Below, piece after piece: positions 7,310 through 15,284 of a DNA stretch of 64,000 nucleotides. A program made the position numbers and the translations under genes. The stretch comes from a bacterium (lineage in GTDB: Bacteria > Verrucomicrobiota > Kiritimatiellia > CAIKKV01 > CAITUY01): positions 1 through 64,000 of the forward strand of contig JBAXWB010000025.1 of the NCBI GenBank assembly GCA_037128595.1. Reading direction: 5' to 3'. Under the pieces are notes generated by a model that ran no database searches, was not told the origin of the DNA, and saw nothing but the letters and a program-made list of their open reading frames with translations. Position 1 is the stretch's first letter, and every line of letters starts with the position of its first letter.

Positions 7310-7489
7310 AAACTCTTCATTTATCACCTGGAAGGGTGCCGGTTGGCACCATTGCCTCAATGAAAAATCCACACGCAAACCCAGTCGCGCCTTTATCTTT
7401 CATCATCGGCAAGTCAAGATTTCCCTCTCCGAAAATAGCCGATTAAGAAACCCCTAAGGAAGTCATATGCGCCCATATTAAGGCTGTGA

Positions 7490-7804
7490 AGCGTGAGGGG
7501 TGGCCGCGTCCCTGGCCCGCCATGAGCGAAGTCGAATGGCGAACGATTCTTGTTCCTATCCCATCCATCAGCCGCCGTTCGACACGCTCACGGCAGGCCA
7601 GGGACTCTACTACGTAGCGAAGGTCCGCTACTTCAAAGAGTAGTAACGTCGGCTGCCACCTAAACGCCTGCCATCTATGCGCCTCCCGCCTCCTAGGTGG
7701 CGTTCGACGTCCCGGCGAACGATTCCTGCGTCCCCATCCCGTCAATCAGCCGCCGGGACCAGCCTACGCCAAGGCTACGTCGGGCAGGCGTCGGCTGCCA
7801 CCTA
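7490..7804. repeat. REP cluster on the downstream side of RAYT 1
   Basis: Two long imperfect palindromes are present (about 7490-7672 and 7693-7804). Each contains GGCGTTCGACGTCCCGGCGA or a variant, a central ATCAGCCGCCGGGAC, and a closing GTCGGCTGCCACCT. The first also holds a nested TACTACGTAGCGAAGG...AGTAGTAAC hairpin (7610-7651). The same sequences lie on the other side of the transposase gene and between pstB1 and pstB2. Confidence 0.85.
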
Positions 7805-7831
7805 AACGCATGGCTCCTAAACGCCTGCTTC

Positions 7832-8287
7832 CTATACGTTGGCTGCTACCTGATCTTCACTCGGACAGACAACCCACTTCCACTCTTCCGGCGCCTTGCA
7901 CAAATGGGCTCGAACCGGGTTCATGCGAATGTAATGTGCCTTCTCCACAAACTCATCATCGTTACGTAGCCGATGATCAAAGTAGTTCCGCTGCCATCTT
8001 ACCCCGTGCTGCCTCGCCAGAAAGGCTTTCCAGCCGGCAAGGGTCGCACTCATCCCTGGTTCGCCGGGGAAACAAGCAATCATATGGATGTGATCAGGCA
8101 TCACAACCATCAGGTTCAACCACCAGCGTTTGTCAGTATGGTAACGACGAGCCGCTTCCATGATCAAAGGCGCCAGGGGCAACCCGGACAACATCACCGG
8201 GGTATCACGATCAACACGAAGTCTAACGTGAAAGGCGGCCCCGCGTGGCACCCATCCCGGAATCTTGTGAAATAGGGATCCCTTCAT
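7832..8287 (-). CDS. REP-associated tyrosine transposase (RAYT 1)
   Basis: This is an IS200/IS605-like Y1 nuclease of about 151 residues. The HUH motif is visible as VVMPDHIHMIACF (about 62-74), and the catalytic Tyr lies in the NYFDHRLRNDDEFVEKAHYI helix (about 101-120). RAYTs nick and join single-stranded REP DNA and are thought to spread REPs. The ATG at 8287 has GGAAG upstream; a GTG at 8305 is an alternative. The C-terminal codons and stop fall in sequence resembling REP ends (GGCTGCTACCTGATC). REP clusters with one consensus bracket the gene, as expected for a RAYT and its own substrates. Confidence 0.93.
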   Translation of the reverse strand: MKGSLFHKIPGWVPRGAAFHVRLRVDRDTPVMLSGLPLAPLIMEAARRYHTDKRWWLNLMVVMPDHIHMIACFPGEPGMSATLAGWKAFLARQHGVRWQRNYFDHRLRNDDEFVEKAHYIRMNPVRAHLCKAPEEWKWVVCPSEDQVAANV

Positions 8288-8398
8288 ATTCTTCCAGGCT
8301 TGCACTGCAACTACCCCGCATCACTTACACAAATATAGCTAAATATAGTTAACTAATAACACAAGCAAGAGCCGAGAGTCAACCCCCCAGATGACGCT

Positions 8399-8771
8399 CA
8401 AGGTGGCGTTCGACGTCCCGACCTGCCATGAGCGAAGTCGAATGGCGAACGATTCTCACGTCCCCATCCCCAATCAGCCGCCGGGACGGCGGCTGCCACC
8501 TGTGCTGCGCTCGGGGACGACTGCTTCACTCCAACTTTAGGTGGCGTTCGACGTCCAGTCGAACGATTCATGCGTCCCCATTCCGCCAATCAGCCGCCGA
8601 GACGTCGGCTGCCACCTGTGCTACGCTCGGGGACGACTGCTTCACTCCAGCTTTAGGCGGCGTTCGACGTCCCGGCGAACGTCTTTTTCGTCCATACTGC
8701 CAATCGGCCGCCGGGACTCTACTACGTAGCGAAGGTCCGCTACTTCGAAGAGTAGTAACGGCGGCTGCCAC
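8399..8771. repeat. REP cluster on the upstream side of RAYT 1
   Basis: Three tandem palindromic units (8399-8502, 8538-8622, 8653-8771) have the same edge AGGTGGCGTTCGACGTCC, centre CAATCAGCCGCCGGGAC and end GGCTGCCACCTG as the downstream cluster. The third unit carries the nested TACTACGTAGCGAAGG hairpin (8717-8757). Units are separated by GCTCGGGGACGACTGCTTCA, itself repeated twice. Confidence 0.88.
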
Positions 8772-8781
8772 CCAGGGAGAA

Positions 8782-8836
8782 GTTAAGAGTTCAACGTTGC
8801 GAGTTCAAAGTTACAACTTTCAACTCGCAACCCTTT
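8782..8836. repeat. AAGTTCAAAGTT-type inverted repeat
   Basis: GCGAGTTCAAAGTT and AACTTTCAACTCGC face each other around a three-base loop, with further AGTTAAGAGTTC sequence to the left. A larger copy of this family lies at 39840-39925. It ends just before the proposed Pho box. Confidence 0.7.
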
Positions 8837-8843
8837 ACTCTCC

Positions 8844-8861
8844 CTAACACAATTCTAACAC
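8844..8861 (+). promoter_or_regulatory. Candidate Pho box upstream of pstS
   Basis: CTAACAC is repeated exactly (8844-8850 and 8855-8861) with the four-base spacer AATT, and a weaker continuation AATAC follows. The 7-4-7 spacing is that of PhoB sites (CTGTCAT repeats, 11-bp period). It lies about 60 bases upstream of the pstS start, where a phosphate-starvation activator would bind. The bases differ from the enterobacterial consensus, so this is a candidate only. Confidence 0.55.
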
Positions 8862-8922
8862 AATACAAATTGCCTTCACATAAAGGCCTATGGTTGAGTG
8901 TCCGGCAAACAGGAGCAACATC

Positions 8923-9726
8923 ATGACATTTAATCATATGCAAAAGATCTGTGTACTGGCCGGGCTGGGAGCATTGACGTTACTGACCGGCTGCGGGAAG
9001 GGGCGCGAAGGAATTACCATGGCCGGCTCAACCGCCTTTCAGCCGTTTGCCGAGAAACTGGCGGAACAATACATGACCTCCCATCCGGAAGTGGCCATCA
9101 CCATCCAGGGCGGCGGCTCCGCCCTCGGCGTCCAGACCACCCTGTCCGGGACGGCCCAGATCGGCATGGCTGACCTGGTCAAGTTGCCGTCGGAAGCCTC
9201 CAGCCTCAAAAGCGTCATCGTGGCACGGGACGGTATTGCCATTGTGGTCAATCCGGCCAATCCCCTGGCCGCCCTCTCCCTGGATCAGGTGCGCGACATC
9301 TTCAATGGCAAAATCCGCAATTGGAAACAAGTCGGCGGCGCGGACCATCCCATTGCCGTCGTTTCGCGTGAGGCCGGCTCCGGCACCCGCTCCTCGTTCG
9401 AGCAGATTATCGGAAAGATGAAGCTGACGGAAGATGCCCTTATCCAGAATGCCAACGGGACGGTCCGTGAAACGGTTGCCAAGGACGCGAATGCCATCGG
9501 CTATGTGTCGCATGGCCTGATCAGCGAACGGATCAAGGCCCTGACCGTGGATGGCGCCGCCTGTACGGAAGAGGCCATCATGTCCGGGGCTTACACGTTG
9601 GTCCGCCCCATCTTCCTGCTTACCAAGCCCGATGCCTCCCCCGCCTGCCAAGCCTTCCTGGACTATATCCAGTCCCCTGAAGGTCAGGAATTGATCCACA
9701 AGAATGGCCTGATCCGGGCAAAATAA
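8923..9726 (+). CDS. pstS: Phosphate-binding lipoprotein of the Pst transporter
   Basis: PstS captures phosphate outside the inner membrane and delivers it to PstCA. The 267-residue product starts at the ATG at 8923 (CAGGAG upstream) and has a lipoprotein signal ending in LLTGC. Phosphate-contacting motifs are visible: MAGSTAFQPF after the lipobox, the QGGGSALGVQ loop, and SREAGSGTRSSFEQ near residue 155. It is the first gene of the operon and follows the candidate Pho box. Folding as a type II periplasmic-binding protein is expected; it is slightly shorter than typical PstS, like other compact family members. Confidence 0.95.
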   Translation: MTFNHMQKICVLAGLGALTLLTGCGKGREGITMAGSTAFQPFAEKLAEQYMTSHPEVAITIQGGGSALGVQTTLSGTAQIGMADLVKLPSEASSLKSVIVARDGIAIVVNPANPLAALSLDQVRDIFNGKIRNWKQVGGADHPIAVVSREAGSGTRSSFEQIIGKMKLTEDALIQNANGTVRETVAKDANAIGYVSHGLISERIKALTVDGAACTEEAIMSGAYTLVRPIFLLTKPDASPACQAFLDYIQSPEGQELIHKNGLIRAK

Positions 9727-9728
9727 AA

Positions 9729-10030
9729 GATTTACCACGGAGAAACGGAGAAATACTAGAGAGAGTAAAAATGTTTCGCGATTTTCGGTGGCGCGGAACC
9801 CTTCGTAAAACTCAGGGTAAATCCGCGCCACCAAAAATCGCGAAACCTCTTCTTGGAGGAATGCATGAGAACTATGACCTATGCAAAATTAAACTTCTCC
9901 CCCTCCCTCTTTCTCAAGGAGCAGTGTTGCGGCATTTTTGGGCGGTGTACGCGCCGCACACAAATGCCGCAACATTTTCTTCTCTCTCCCACCCCCCTCC
10001 GTGCCTCAAGCGAAGCGGGTGGTAAATCTT
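9729..10030. repeat. Two-hairpin palindromic element in the pstS-pstC gap (CCACGGAG arms)
   Basis: Outer arms are GATTTACCACGGAGAAACGG (9729) and CTCCGTG...GTGGTAAATC (9998-10028); the right arm is interrupted by a short CTCAAGCGAAGCGG stretch. Hairpin 1 (9771-9846) has stems ATGTTTCGCGATTTT and AAAATCGCGAAAC; hairpin 2 (9924-9974) has TGTTGCGGCATTTTTG and CAAATGCCGCAACA. It fills nearly the whole 330-base gap, and no gene is seen. Confidence 0.85.
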
Positions 10031-10056
10031 CTCCTGACTTCTGAATTTATCTTCCT

Positions 10057-10914
10057 ATGCATATCAATGGTGAAAAGATAGTGAAGGTCAGTTTGATGCT
10101 GGTGGCGTTTTCAGCGCTCGCCAGCCTCCTGCTGATTGCGGTGTTCATCCTGAAGGAAGGCGTGCCCTTCATGTTCAAGGTGGGGCTCAAGGACTTCCTG
10201 CTCTCCTCCGACTGGAATCCGCAGGCGGGCAAATTCGGCATCTATCCCATGATCATCGCCTCCCTCTATGTGACCCTGGGGGCCATGCTCATTGGCGCGC
10301 CGCTCGGGGTCGCCGGCGCCATCTTCCTCAACGAATTTGTCCCCAAGCCGGTCATGCGGGTGATCAAGCCGACCATTGAACTGCTCGCCGGGATCCCCTC
10401 GGTGGTGTTCGGGTTTCTCGGCGTGATGGTGCTGGCCCCGATGATCCGCTCCACCATGGGCGGGCCCGGACTCTCCGTGCTGGCCGCCGCCGTCATCCTG
10501 GGGATCATGGTGCTGCCCACAGTGATCAGTATTTCCACGGATGCGATTGCGGCGGTCCCCAATTCCTACCGCGAGGGGGCGCTGGCGCTCGGGGCGACCC
10601 GCTGGCAGAGTGTGCATATGGTGATCCTCAAGGCCGCCCGCTCGGGCATCATCGCCAGCATCATCCTGGCCATGGGGCGGGCCCTCGGCGAGACGATGGC
10701 CGTCATCATGGTGGCGGGTAATACCGTCAAGATCCCCCAGGCGGTCACCGATCCCGTACGGACCCTCACGGCCAACATCGCGCTGGAGATGGCCAATGCC
10801 ACCGGCCTGGCCCGCGAGGCCCTCTTCGCCACCGGTGTCGTGCTCTTTGTGGTCATCATGATCCTCAATGCCATCGCCCTCTCCGCCATCAAAACCCGGG
10901 TGCGCAAGAAATGA
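10057..10914 (+). CDS. pstC: Phosphate ABC transporter permease PstC
   Basis: PstC pairs with PstA to form the membrane channel of the high-affinity phosphate importer. The 285-residue protein has about six hydrophobic segments, the family motif LLAGIPSVVFGFLGVMVLAP (about 110-129), and the cytoplasmic coupling loop EGALALGATRWQSVHMVILK (about 173-192) that contacts the ATPases. An N-terminal KFGIYPMIIASLYVT segment precedes the conserved core. No clear ribosome-binding site precedes the ATG, which lies 26 bases after the palindromic element. Confidence 0.95.
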   Translation: MHINGEKIVKVSLMLVAFSALASLLLIAVFILKEGVPFMFKVGLKDFLLSSDWNPQAGKFGIYPMIIASLYVTLGAMLIGAPLGVAGAIFLNEFVPKPVMRVIKPTIELLAGIPSVVFGFLGVMVLAPMIRSTMGGPGLSVLAAAVILGIMVLPTVISISTDAIAAVPNSYREGALALGATRWQSVHMVILKAARSGIIASIILAMGRALGETMAVIMVAGNTVKIPQAVTDPVRTLTANIALEMANATGLAREALFATGVVLFVVIMILNAIALSAIKTRVRKK

Positions 10915-10960
10915 ACACTTACCTGTCTTCCTATTACCCACACGTATCGCAGCAAAGAGG

Positions 10961-11314
10961 GACTTCACCACTAATTGAAGAAATTCGGGAAATCCTGAAA
11001 AACCCTTCCGGGGAGGCCCGAAATAAAAAATGTTTTGCGATTTGTCGCGGCAGGGCTGAACTGTGTATTTTCCAGGATAGACTGACAGATGACTCCCAGC
11101 CCCGAAAAATCGCAAATCGGTGTTTCCCGGACATTAAAGAAAACATAAAACTTTTTCATATACCCCGAATTAACCAGAAACCCGTTGCGGAATTTTTGAT
11201 CCCGCGATTGCGGGATACAAATTCCGCAACATTTTTCGTGTTTCAAGATTGCTCGAAGGAATTCTCTTCGGCCAAACCTGAATTTCTTTCATTTCTTAAA
11301 TCAGTGGTGAAGTC
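10961..11314. repeat. Two-hairpin palindromic element in the pstC-pstA gap (TTCACCAC arms)
   Basis: The left arm begins GACTTCACCACTAATT (10961) and the right arm ends TTAAATCAGTGGTGAAGTC (11296-11314). Hairpin 1 (11030-11120) pairs TTTTGCGATTTGTCG with CGAAAAATCGCAAA; hairpin 2 (11184-11232) pairs GTTGCGGAATTTTTGATCCC with GGGATACAAATTCCGCAAC. The arms are unlike those of the pstS-pstC element, but the internal plan is the same. It accounts for most of the 424-base gap. Confidence 0.85.
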
Positions 11315-11338
11315 TTCCTCTCAACTTGGAGGGCGGAC

Positions 11339-12178
11339 ATGAGGGTGCCACCCAAAGTGACGCAGGCGATTGCGGTGACGATCCTTGGGGCCGCCACGGT
11401 GCTGACGGTCGTGATCCTGCTCTTTATTATCGGCTTTGTGCTGAGCAAAGGGCTGCCGGGCGTGAACGCGGAGTTCCTGTTCTCGGCCCCCAAGGACATG
11501 GGCCGGGCGGGCGGCATCTTCACCACCCTGGTGGGAACCGTGCTGCTACCGCTCGTGGCGGTCGCCATCGCCCTGCCGCTGGGCGTGGGCACCGCGGTCT
11601 ATCTCAGCGAGTATACCCGCGAAACCCGCCTGACCCGCGCGTTACGGTTTGGCACCGACTGCCTCGCCGGCATCCCCTCCATCATCTTCGGCCTGTTCGG
11701 CTTCATCTTCTTTGTCGTCATGCTCAAGATGGGCTGGTGCCTGCTCTCCGGTGGCCTGACGCTGGCGATCATGGTCCTGCCCACCATCATCCGTACGGCC
11801 GAAGAGGCCATCCGGTCGGTGCCCAACTCCTACCGGGAAGTGAGCTTCTCGCTGGGCGCCACCCGCTGGGAGACGGTCCTCAAGGTGGTGCTGCCCAATG
11901 CCCTACCCGGGATTGTCACCGGGGTGATGCTGGCGATCGGCCGGTCGATTGGCGAGACCGCCGCCGTGATTTTCACCGCCGGCTCCTCGTTGCGGATGCC
12001 CTCCTCGATGTTCGACTCGGTCCGCACGATGTCCGTGCATTTCTACATCCTGGCCTGCGAGGGCATCTCGGACGAAAAGGCCTATGCCACCGCCGCCGTA
12101 TTGATCATCTCGGTGCTGTTGGTCAACCTGGCCGCCTACGGCATGATGCACCACTTCATCTCCCGGAGGTCCCGATGA
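11339..12178 (+). CDS. pstA: Phosphate ABC transporter permease PstA
   Basis: PstA is the second membrane subunit of the phosphate importer. Its 279 residues contain about six transmembrane stretches, the motif CLAGIPSIIFGLFGFIFFVV (about 110-129) and the coupling loop EVSFSLGATRWETVLKVVLP (about 169-188). The ATG at 11339 has a GGAGG site nine bases upstream. The C-terminus (HHFISRRSR) is a normal short basic tail. A palindromic element lies on each side, so the message has a large hairpin block before and after this cistron. Confidence 0.95.
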   Translation: MRVPPKVTQAIAVTILGAATVLTVVILLFIIGFVLSKGLPGVNAEFLFSAPKDMGRAGGIFTTLVGTVLLPLVAVAIALPLGVGTAVYLSEYTRETRLTRALRFGTDCLAGIPSIIFGLFGFIFFVVMLKMGWCLLSGGLTLAIMVLPTIIRTAEEAIRSVPNSYREVSFSLGATRWETVLKVVLPNALPGIVTGVMLAIGRSIGETAAVIFTAGSSLRMPSSMFDSVRTMSVHFYILACEGISDEKAYATAAVLIISVLLVNLAAYGMMHHFISRRSR

Positions 12179-12190
12179 ACGGAAACAAGA

Positions 12191-12476
12191 AGACTTCACC
12201 ACTAATTCGGGAAATGAAAGAAATTCAAACAAACGCCACGAAAATGTTTCGCGATTTGTGCCGGCGCGAAATACGCGCCACCAAAAATCGCGAAACGGGT
12301 TTTCGTGAATCCAGCAATGCGAGCGGAGCTATTGGTGCAAGGGTATCTTCATTACCCCAAATGCACCGGAAACCCGTTTGGCAATTTTTGATGGCTGGCG
12401 TACCCGCCAGACATGAAAATCGCCAAACATTTTCTTGGCCTGGATCTCTTTCATTTCCTAAATTAGTGGTGAAGTC
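12191..12476. repeat. Two-hairpin palindromic element in the pstA-pstB1 gap (TTCACCAC arms)
   Basis: Left arm GACTTCACCACTAATTCGGG (12191) and right arm CCTAAATTAGTGGTGAAGTC (12457-12476) are near-perfect mirrors. Hairpin 1 (12244-12297) has stems ATGTTTCGCGATTTG/AAAATCGCGAAAC and an apical stem closed by GAAATAC; hairpin 2 (12373-12430) has GTTTGGCAATTTTTGATGGC and AAAATCGCCAAAC around a CGTACCCG loop. This is the cleanest copy of the TTCACCAC type. Confidence 0.88.
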
Positions 12477-12518
12477 CCTCTTCTCTTTTTCTCCCGCAGC
12501 CCCTGTATGGAGGGTAAC

Positions 12519-13289
12519 GTGAGCCAGCATCCCCCTATCAAGCTCTCCATCCAGGACTTCCATGTCTTCCATGACAAAGTGGAGGCCTTGCGCGGGATCA
12601 GCCTCGAGGTCCGGGCCAACCGTATCCTCGGGATCATCGGGCCCTCGGGCGCGGGCAAGACGACCTTCCTGCGCGCCTTGAACCGGCTGAACGACCTGGT
12701 CCCCGAGATGCATGTCGAGGGGCGGGTGCTCCTGGATGGACAGGATATCTATCATCCCGCCTTCGATGTGGTCTCCCTGCGCAAGCGGGTCGGCATGCTC
12801 TTCGCCCTGCCCGTGGCCCTGCCGATGAGCATCTACGAGAATGTCGTCTATGGCCCGCGCCTGTCGGGCGTGCGCGACAAGACCCGACTGAACGACATTG
12901 TCGAGCGCAGCCTCAAGGGCGCGTTCATCTGGGATGAGGTCAAGGACCGCCTCCAGATGTCGGGCCTCCGGTTATCAGGGGGCCAGCAGCAGCGGTTGTG
13001 CCTCGCCCGTGTGCTCGCGATGGAGGAGATGGAAGTGATCCTGCTGGATGAGCCCTGTTCCGGGCTGGACCCCATCTCCACCGCCAAGATCGAGGAGGCG
13101 CTGACGATCCTGAAGGCGCGCTACACCATCATCCTGGTGACCAATAATACCAAGCAGGCAGCGCGGGTGGCCGATGAGACCGCCTTCTTCCTGACCGGCG
13201 AGATGGTGGAGTATGGCAATACCGAGCAGATCTTCACCGTCCCGCACGACACCCGAACCAACGATTATGTGACAGGGAGGTTTGGATGA
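12519..13289 (+). CDS. pstB: Phosphate transporter ATP-binding subunit, degenerate copy 1 (PstB1)
   Basis: The likely start is the GTG at 12519, six bases after GGAGGG; an in-frame ATG at 12507 overlaps that site. In 256 residues the ABC fold is complete: Walker A GPSGAGKTT (41-49), signature LSGGQQQR (152-159), Walker B VILLDEPCSGLDP. Two catalytic elements are altered. The Q-loop reads MLFALPVALP, with Ala 96 (12804-12806) for the Gln of [10 protein letters not shown], and the switch region reads LVTNNT, with Asn 209 (13143-13145) for the usual His. It should bind ATP but hydrolyse poorly at its own Walker site. PstB2 has the opposite defects, which suggests an obligate heterodimer. Confidence 0.93.
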   Translation: MSQHPPIKLSIQDFHVFHDKVEALRGISLEVRANRILGIIGPSGAGKTTFLRALNRLNDLVPEMHVEGRVLLDGQDIYHPAFDVVSLRKRVGMLFALPVALPMSIYENVVYGPRLSGVRDKTRLNDIVERSLKGAFIWDEVKDRLQMSGLRLSGGQQQRLCLARVLAMEEMEVILLDEPCSGLDPISTAKIEEALTILKARYTIILVTNNTKQAARVADETAFFLTGEMVEYGNTEQIFTVPHDTRTNDYVTGRFG

Positions 13290-13316
13290 CAGTGGGCAGT
13301 GACAGAGTGAGCGCGA

Positions 13317-13403
13317 AGCACAGGTGGCAGCCGACGTCTCGGCGGCTGATTGGCAGGATGGACGCAAGAGAATCGTTCGCCGGGACGTCGAACGCCACCT
13401 GAG
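13317..13403. repeat. REP of the RAYT 1 type between pstB1 and pstB2
   Basis: CAGGTGGCAGCCGACGTCTC (13320) and GGGACGTCGAACGCCACCTG (13383-13402) bracket a centre CGGCGGCTGATTGGCAGG. It is the reverse complement of the units around RAYT 1, about 5 kb away, and so a dispersed copy. The remaining pstB1-pstB2 gap has AT-rich GAATACTGGGAACTGAATAC repeat sequence just before pstB2. Confidence 0.88.
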
Positions 13404-13481
13404 AGGCCAGGGTGGGCAGGGAGACAATAGAGTGATCATGATTTTATTTTTGAATACTGGGAACTGAATACTGATTTTCTT

Positions 13482-14246
13482 ATGAACTCACACGACATGG
13501 TTATAACGGTCAAGGATCTGAATCTCTTCTACGGGGAGTTCCAGGCGCTCAAGAGCGTGCCCATGGAGGTCAGGCGGCACCATATCACGGCACTGATCGG
13601 CCCCTCGGGCTGCGGCAAATCTACCCTGCTGCGCACCTTGAACCGGATGAACGATCTCATCCCCAGCGTACGCGTCACCGGCTCCATCCGGTTGGACGGT
13701 AAAAACATCTACGACTCCGGTATGGACGTCTGTGCCCTGCGCAAACGCGTGGGAATGGTCTTTCAGCGGCCGAATCCCTTTCCCCTGTCCATCTATGACA
13801 ATGTCGCCTTTGGACTGAAAGTGGCCGGCATGACTGACCGGCACCAGGTCGACGAGATTGTGGAGCGCAGCCTCAAGGCGGCCGCCTTGTGGGAGAACCT
13901 GAAGGACAAGCTGGAACAGTCCGCCCTGGAGCTCCCCCTGGACCAGCAACAGCGGCTCTGTGTGGCGCGGTTGCTGGCGGTGGAGCCCGAGGTGATCCTG
14001 ATGGACGAACCCTGCTCGGCCCTGGACCCGATGTCCACCGGGCGGATCGAGGAGCTGATGCTCGACCTCAAGGCCAATTATACGATTGTGATCGTCACGC
14101 ACAATATGCAGCAGGCGGCCCGGATCTCCGACTATTCCGGTTACATGCTGCTGGGCGAAATGATAGAATTCGGTCCAACGGCCGGTATTTTCACCAGCCC
14201 GCAGGATAAACGGACCCAGGATTACGTGAGCGGACGGTATGGGTGA
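13482..14246 (+). CDS. pstB: Phosphate transporter ATP-binding subunit, degenerate copy 2 (PstB2)
   Basis: This 254-residue PstB paralogue has Walker [10 protein letters not shown] (about 40-48), an intact Q-loop [10 protein letters not shown] (Gln 95, 13764-13766), Walker [14 protein letters not shown] and an intact switch [11 protein letters not shown] (His 207, 14100-14102). Its ABC signature is destroyed: where PstB1 has LSGGQ, it reads LPLDQ (151-155, 13932-13946), followed by the normal QQR. Alone it could not form a productive ATP sandwich; opposite PstB1 its Walker, Gln and His residues would complete one canonical site with PstB1's LSGGQ. The stop codon touches the next palindromic element. 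No clear ribosome-binding site is seen. Confidence 0.93.
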   Translation: MNSHDMVITVKDLNLFYGEFQALKSVPMEVRRHHITALIGPSGCGKSTLLRTLNRMNDLIPSVRVTGSIRLDGKNIYDSGMDVCALRKRVGMVFQRPNPFPLSIYDNVAFGLKVAGMTDRHQVDEIVERSLKAAALWENLKDKLEQSALELPLDQQQRLCVARLLAVEPEVILMDEPCSALDPMSTGRIEELMLDLKANYTIVIVTHNMQQAARISDYSGYMLLGEMIEFGPTAGIFTSPQDKRTQDYVSGRYG

Positions 14247-14529
14247 AGACTTCACCACTAATTTGGGAAATGAAAGAAATTCAGACTTGGCATAATGTTT
14301 TTCGATTTTTATATCTGGCGTGTGCGCCAGCCATAAAAATCGAAAACGGCTATCCGGGGAAAAACAGGGGTGGGAAATACAAGGTTCGACCTCTAACGAG
14401 GCATGCTCATTTTATAGATTACCAAAAACCCGTTGCGGGATTTTTGGTTCGGGTACTCCCGAACAAAAATGCCGCAACATTATCTTTTTTCTTTCGGATT
14501 TATTCAATTTCTTAAATTAGTGGTGAAGT
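14247..14529. repeat. Two-hairpin palindromic element in the pstB2-phoU gap (TTCACCAC arms)
   Basis: Left arm GACTTCACCACTAATTTGGG (14248) and right arm TTAAATTAGTGGTGAAGT (14512-14529). Hairpin 1 (14293-14348) has stems GTTTTTCGATTTTTATA/TAAAAATCGAAAAC with apical CTGGCGTGTGCGCCAG; hairpin 2 (14429-14479) has CGTTGCGGGATTTTTG and CAAAAATGCCGCAACA. With the short downstream spacer it occupies the whole gap. Confidence 0.87.
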
Positions 14530-14586
14530 ACTCAATTTTGTTAGTATTTTTAAATAAAGAGTGTCCATAGAAAGGACCAGTGCATC

Positions 14587-15261
14587 ATGGAACGGCATTT
14601 TGACGAAAGTTTACAGGCGTTGAAGCATCAGCTCATTAAAATGAGCGCGATGTCCGAGGTGATGATTGCCGATGCGGTCAAGGCGGTCGTTGACCGCAAT
14701 GCCGCGTTGATGGCGCCGGTGTGGCAACGTGAGGAGCAGGTCAATCACCTGCAGATCGAGATCGACGAGACCTGCCTCACCCTGATCGCCTTGCATCAGC
14801 CGGCGGCGGGCGATCTCCGGTTCATCATGGGAGCGGCCAAGACCAATGCCGAACTGGAGCGCCTGGCCGATGAGGCCGTGAACATTGTCCAGAAGGCCGA
14901 GCATCTGCTCAAGGAACCGCCCTTGAAACCGTTCCGGATCATTCCCGAGATGGCCCTCATTGCCCAGGGGATGGTACGCGACAGCCTCCACGCCTTTGTG
15001 AACCGGAACGTCGACCTGGCCCGGGAGGTCCTGCTGCGGGATGACCGGCTGGATGATTTAAAAGACACGATTACCCTGGAAATGACGGAGTTCATGGCGC
15101 GGGACTCCTCGTCCGTGGCACGGGCCCTGGACCTGCTGTTAGTCTCCCGCTATCTGGAGCGGATTGGCGACCATGCCACCAACATCGCCGAGGTCACCAT
15201 CTTCGTCGTCGAAGGCCGGGACGTCCGCCATCATGCCGACAGCAAAGCGCATCACGTCTGA
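14587..15261 (+). CDS. phoU: Phosphate signalling protein PhoU
   Basis: PhoU links Pst transport activity to the PhoR-PhoB two-component system and limits phosphate uptake. The 224-residue protein consists of two three-helix PhoU domains, each with the metal-binding helix motif: ERLADEAVNIVQKAE near residues 98-112 and ERIGDHATNIAEV near 190-202. The ATG follows AAAGGA at suitable spacing. It ends the pst operon, its usual place. No phoR or phoB gene is in the window. Confidence 0.95.
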   Translation: MERHFDESLQALKHQLIKMSAMSEVMIADAVKAVVDRNAALMAPVWQREEQVNHLQIEIDETCLTLIALHQPAAGDLRFIMGAAKTNAELERLADEAVNIVQKAEHLLKEPPLKPFRIIPEMALIAQGMVRDSLHAFVNRNVDLAREVLLRDDRLDDLKDTITLEMTEFMARDSSSVARALDLLLVSRYLERIGDHATNIAEVTIFVVEGRDVRHHADSKAHHV

Positions 15262-15284
15262 TCCCCACCCTCGCCCCTGAGGAT

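Noticed and set aside
10111-11115. 334-codon open frame opposite pstC
   Set aside because: Antisense frame with His/Gly/Asp-rich translation; it also crosses a palindromic element.
11326-12522. Long plus-strand open frame of about 398 codons overlapping pstA
   Set aside because: It is a shifted frame over the pstA gene; its translation is Arg/Gly/His-rich with no domain, whereas the pstA frame has all permease motifs.
12519-13289. PstB1 as a simple pseudogene
   Set aside because: The frame is intact, Walker A/B and LSGGQ are kept, and the altered residues are exactly those that PstB2 retains; decay would not be expected to be complementary.
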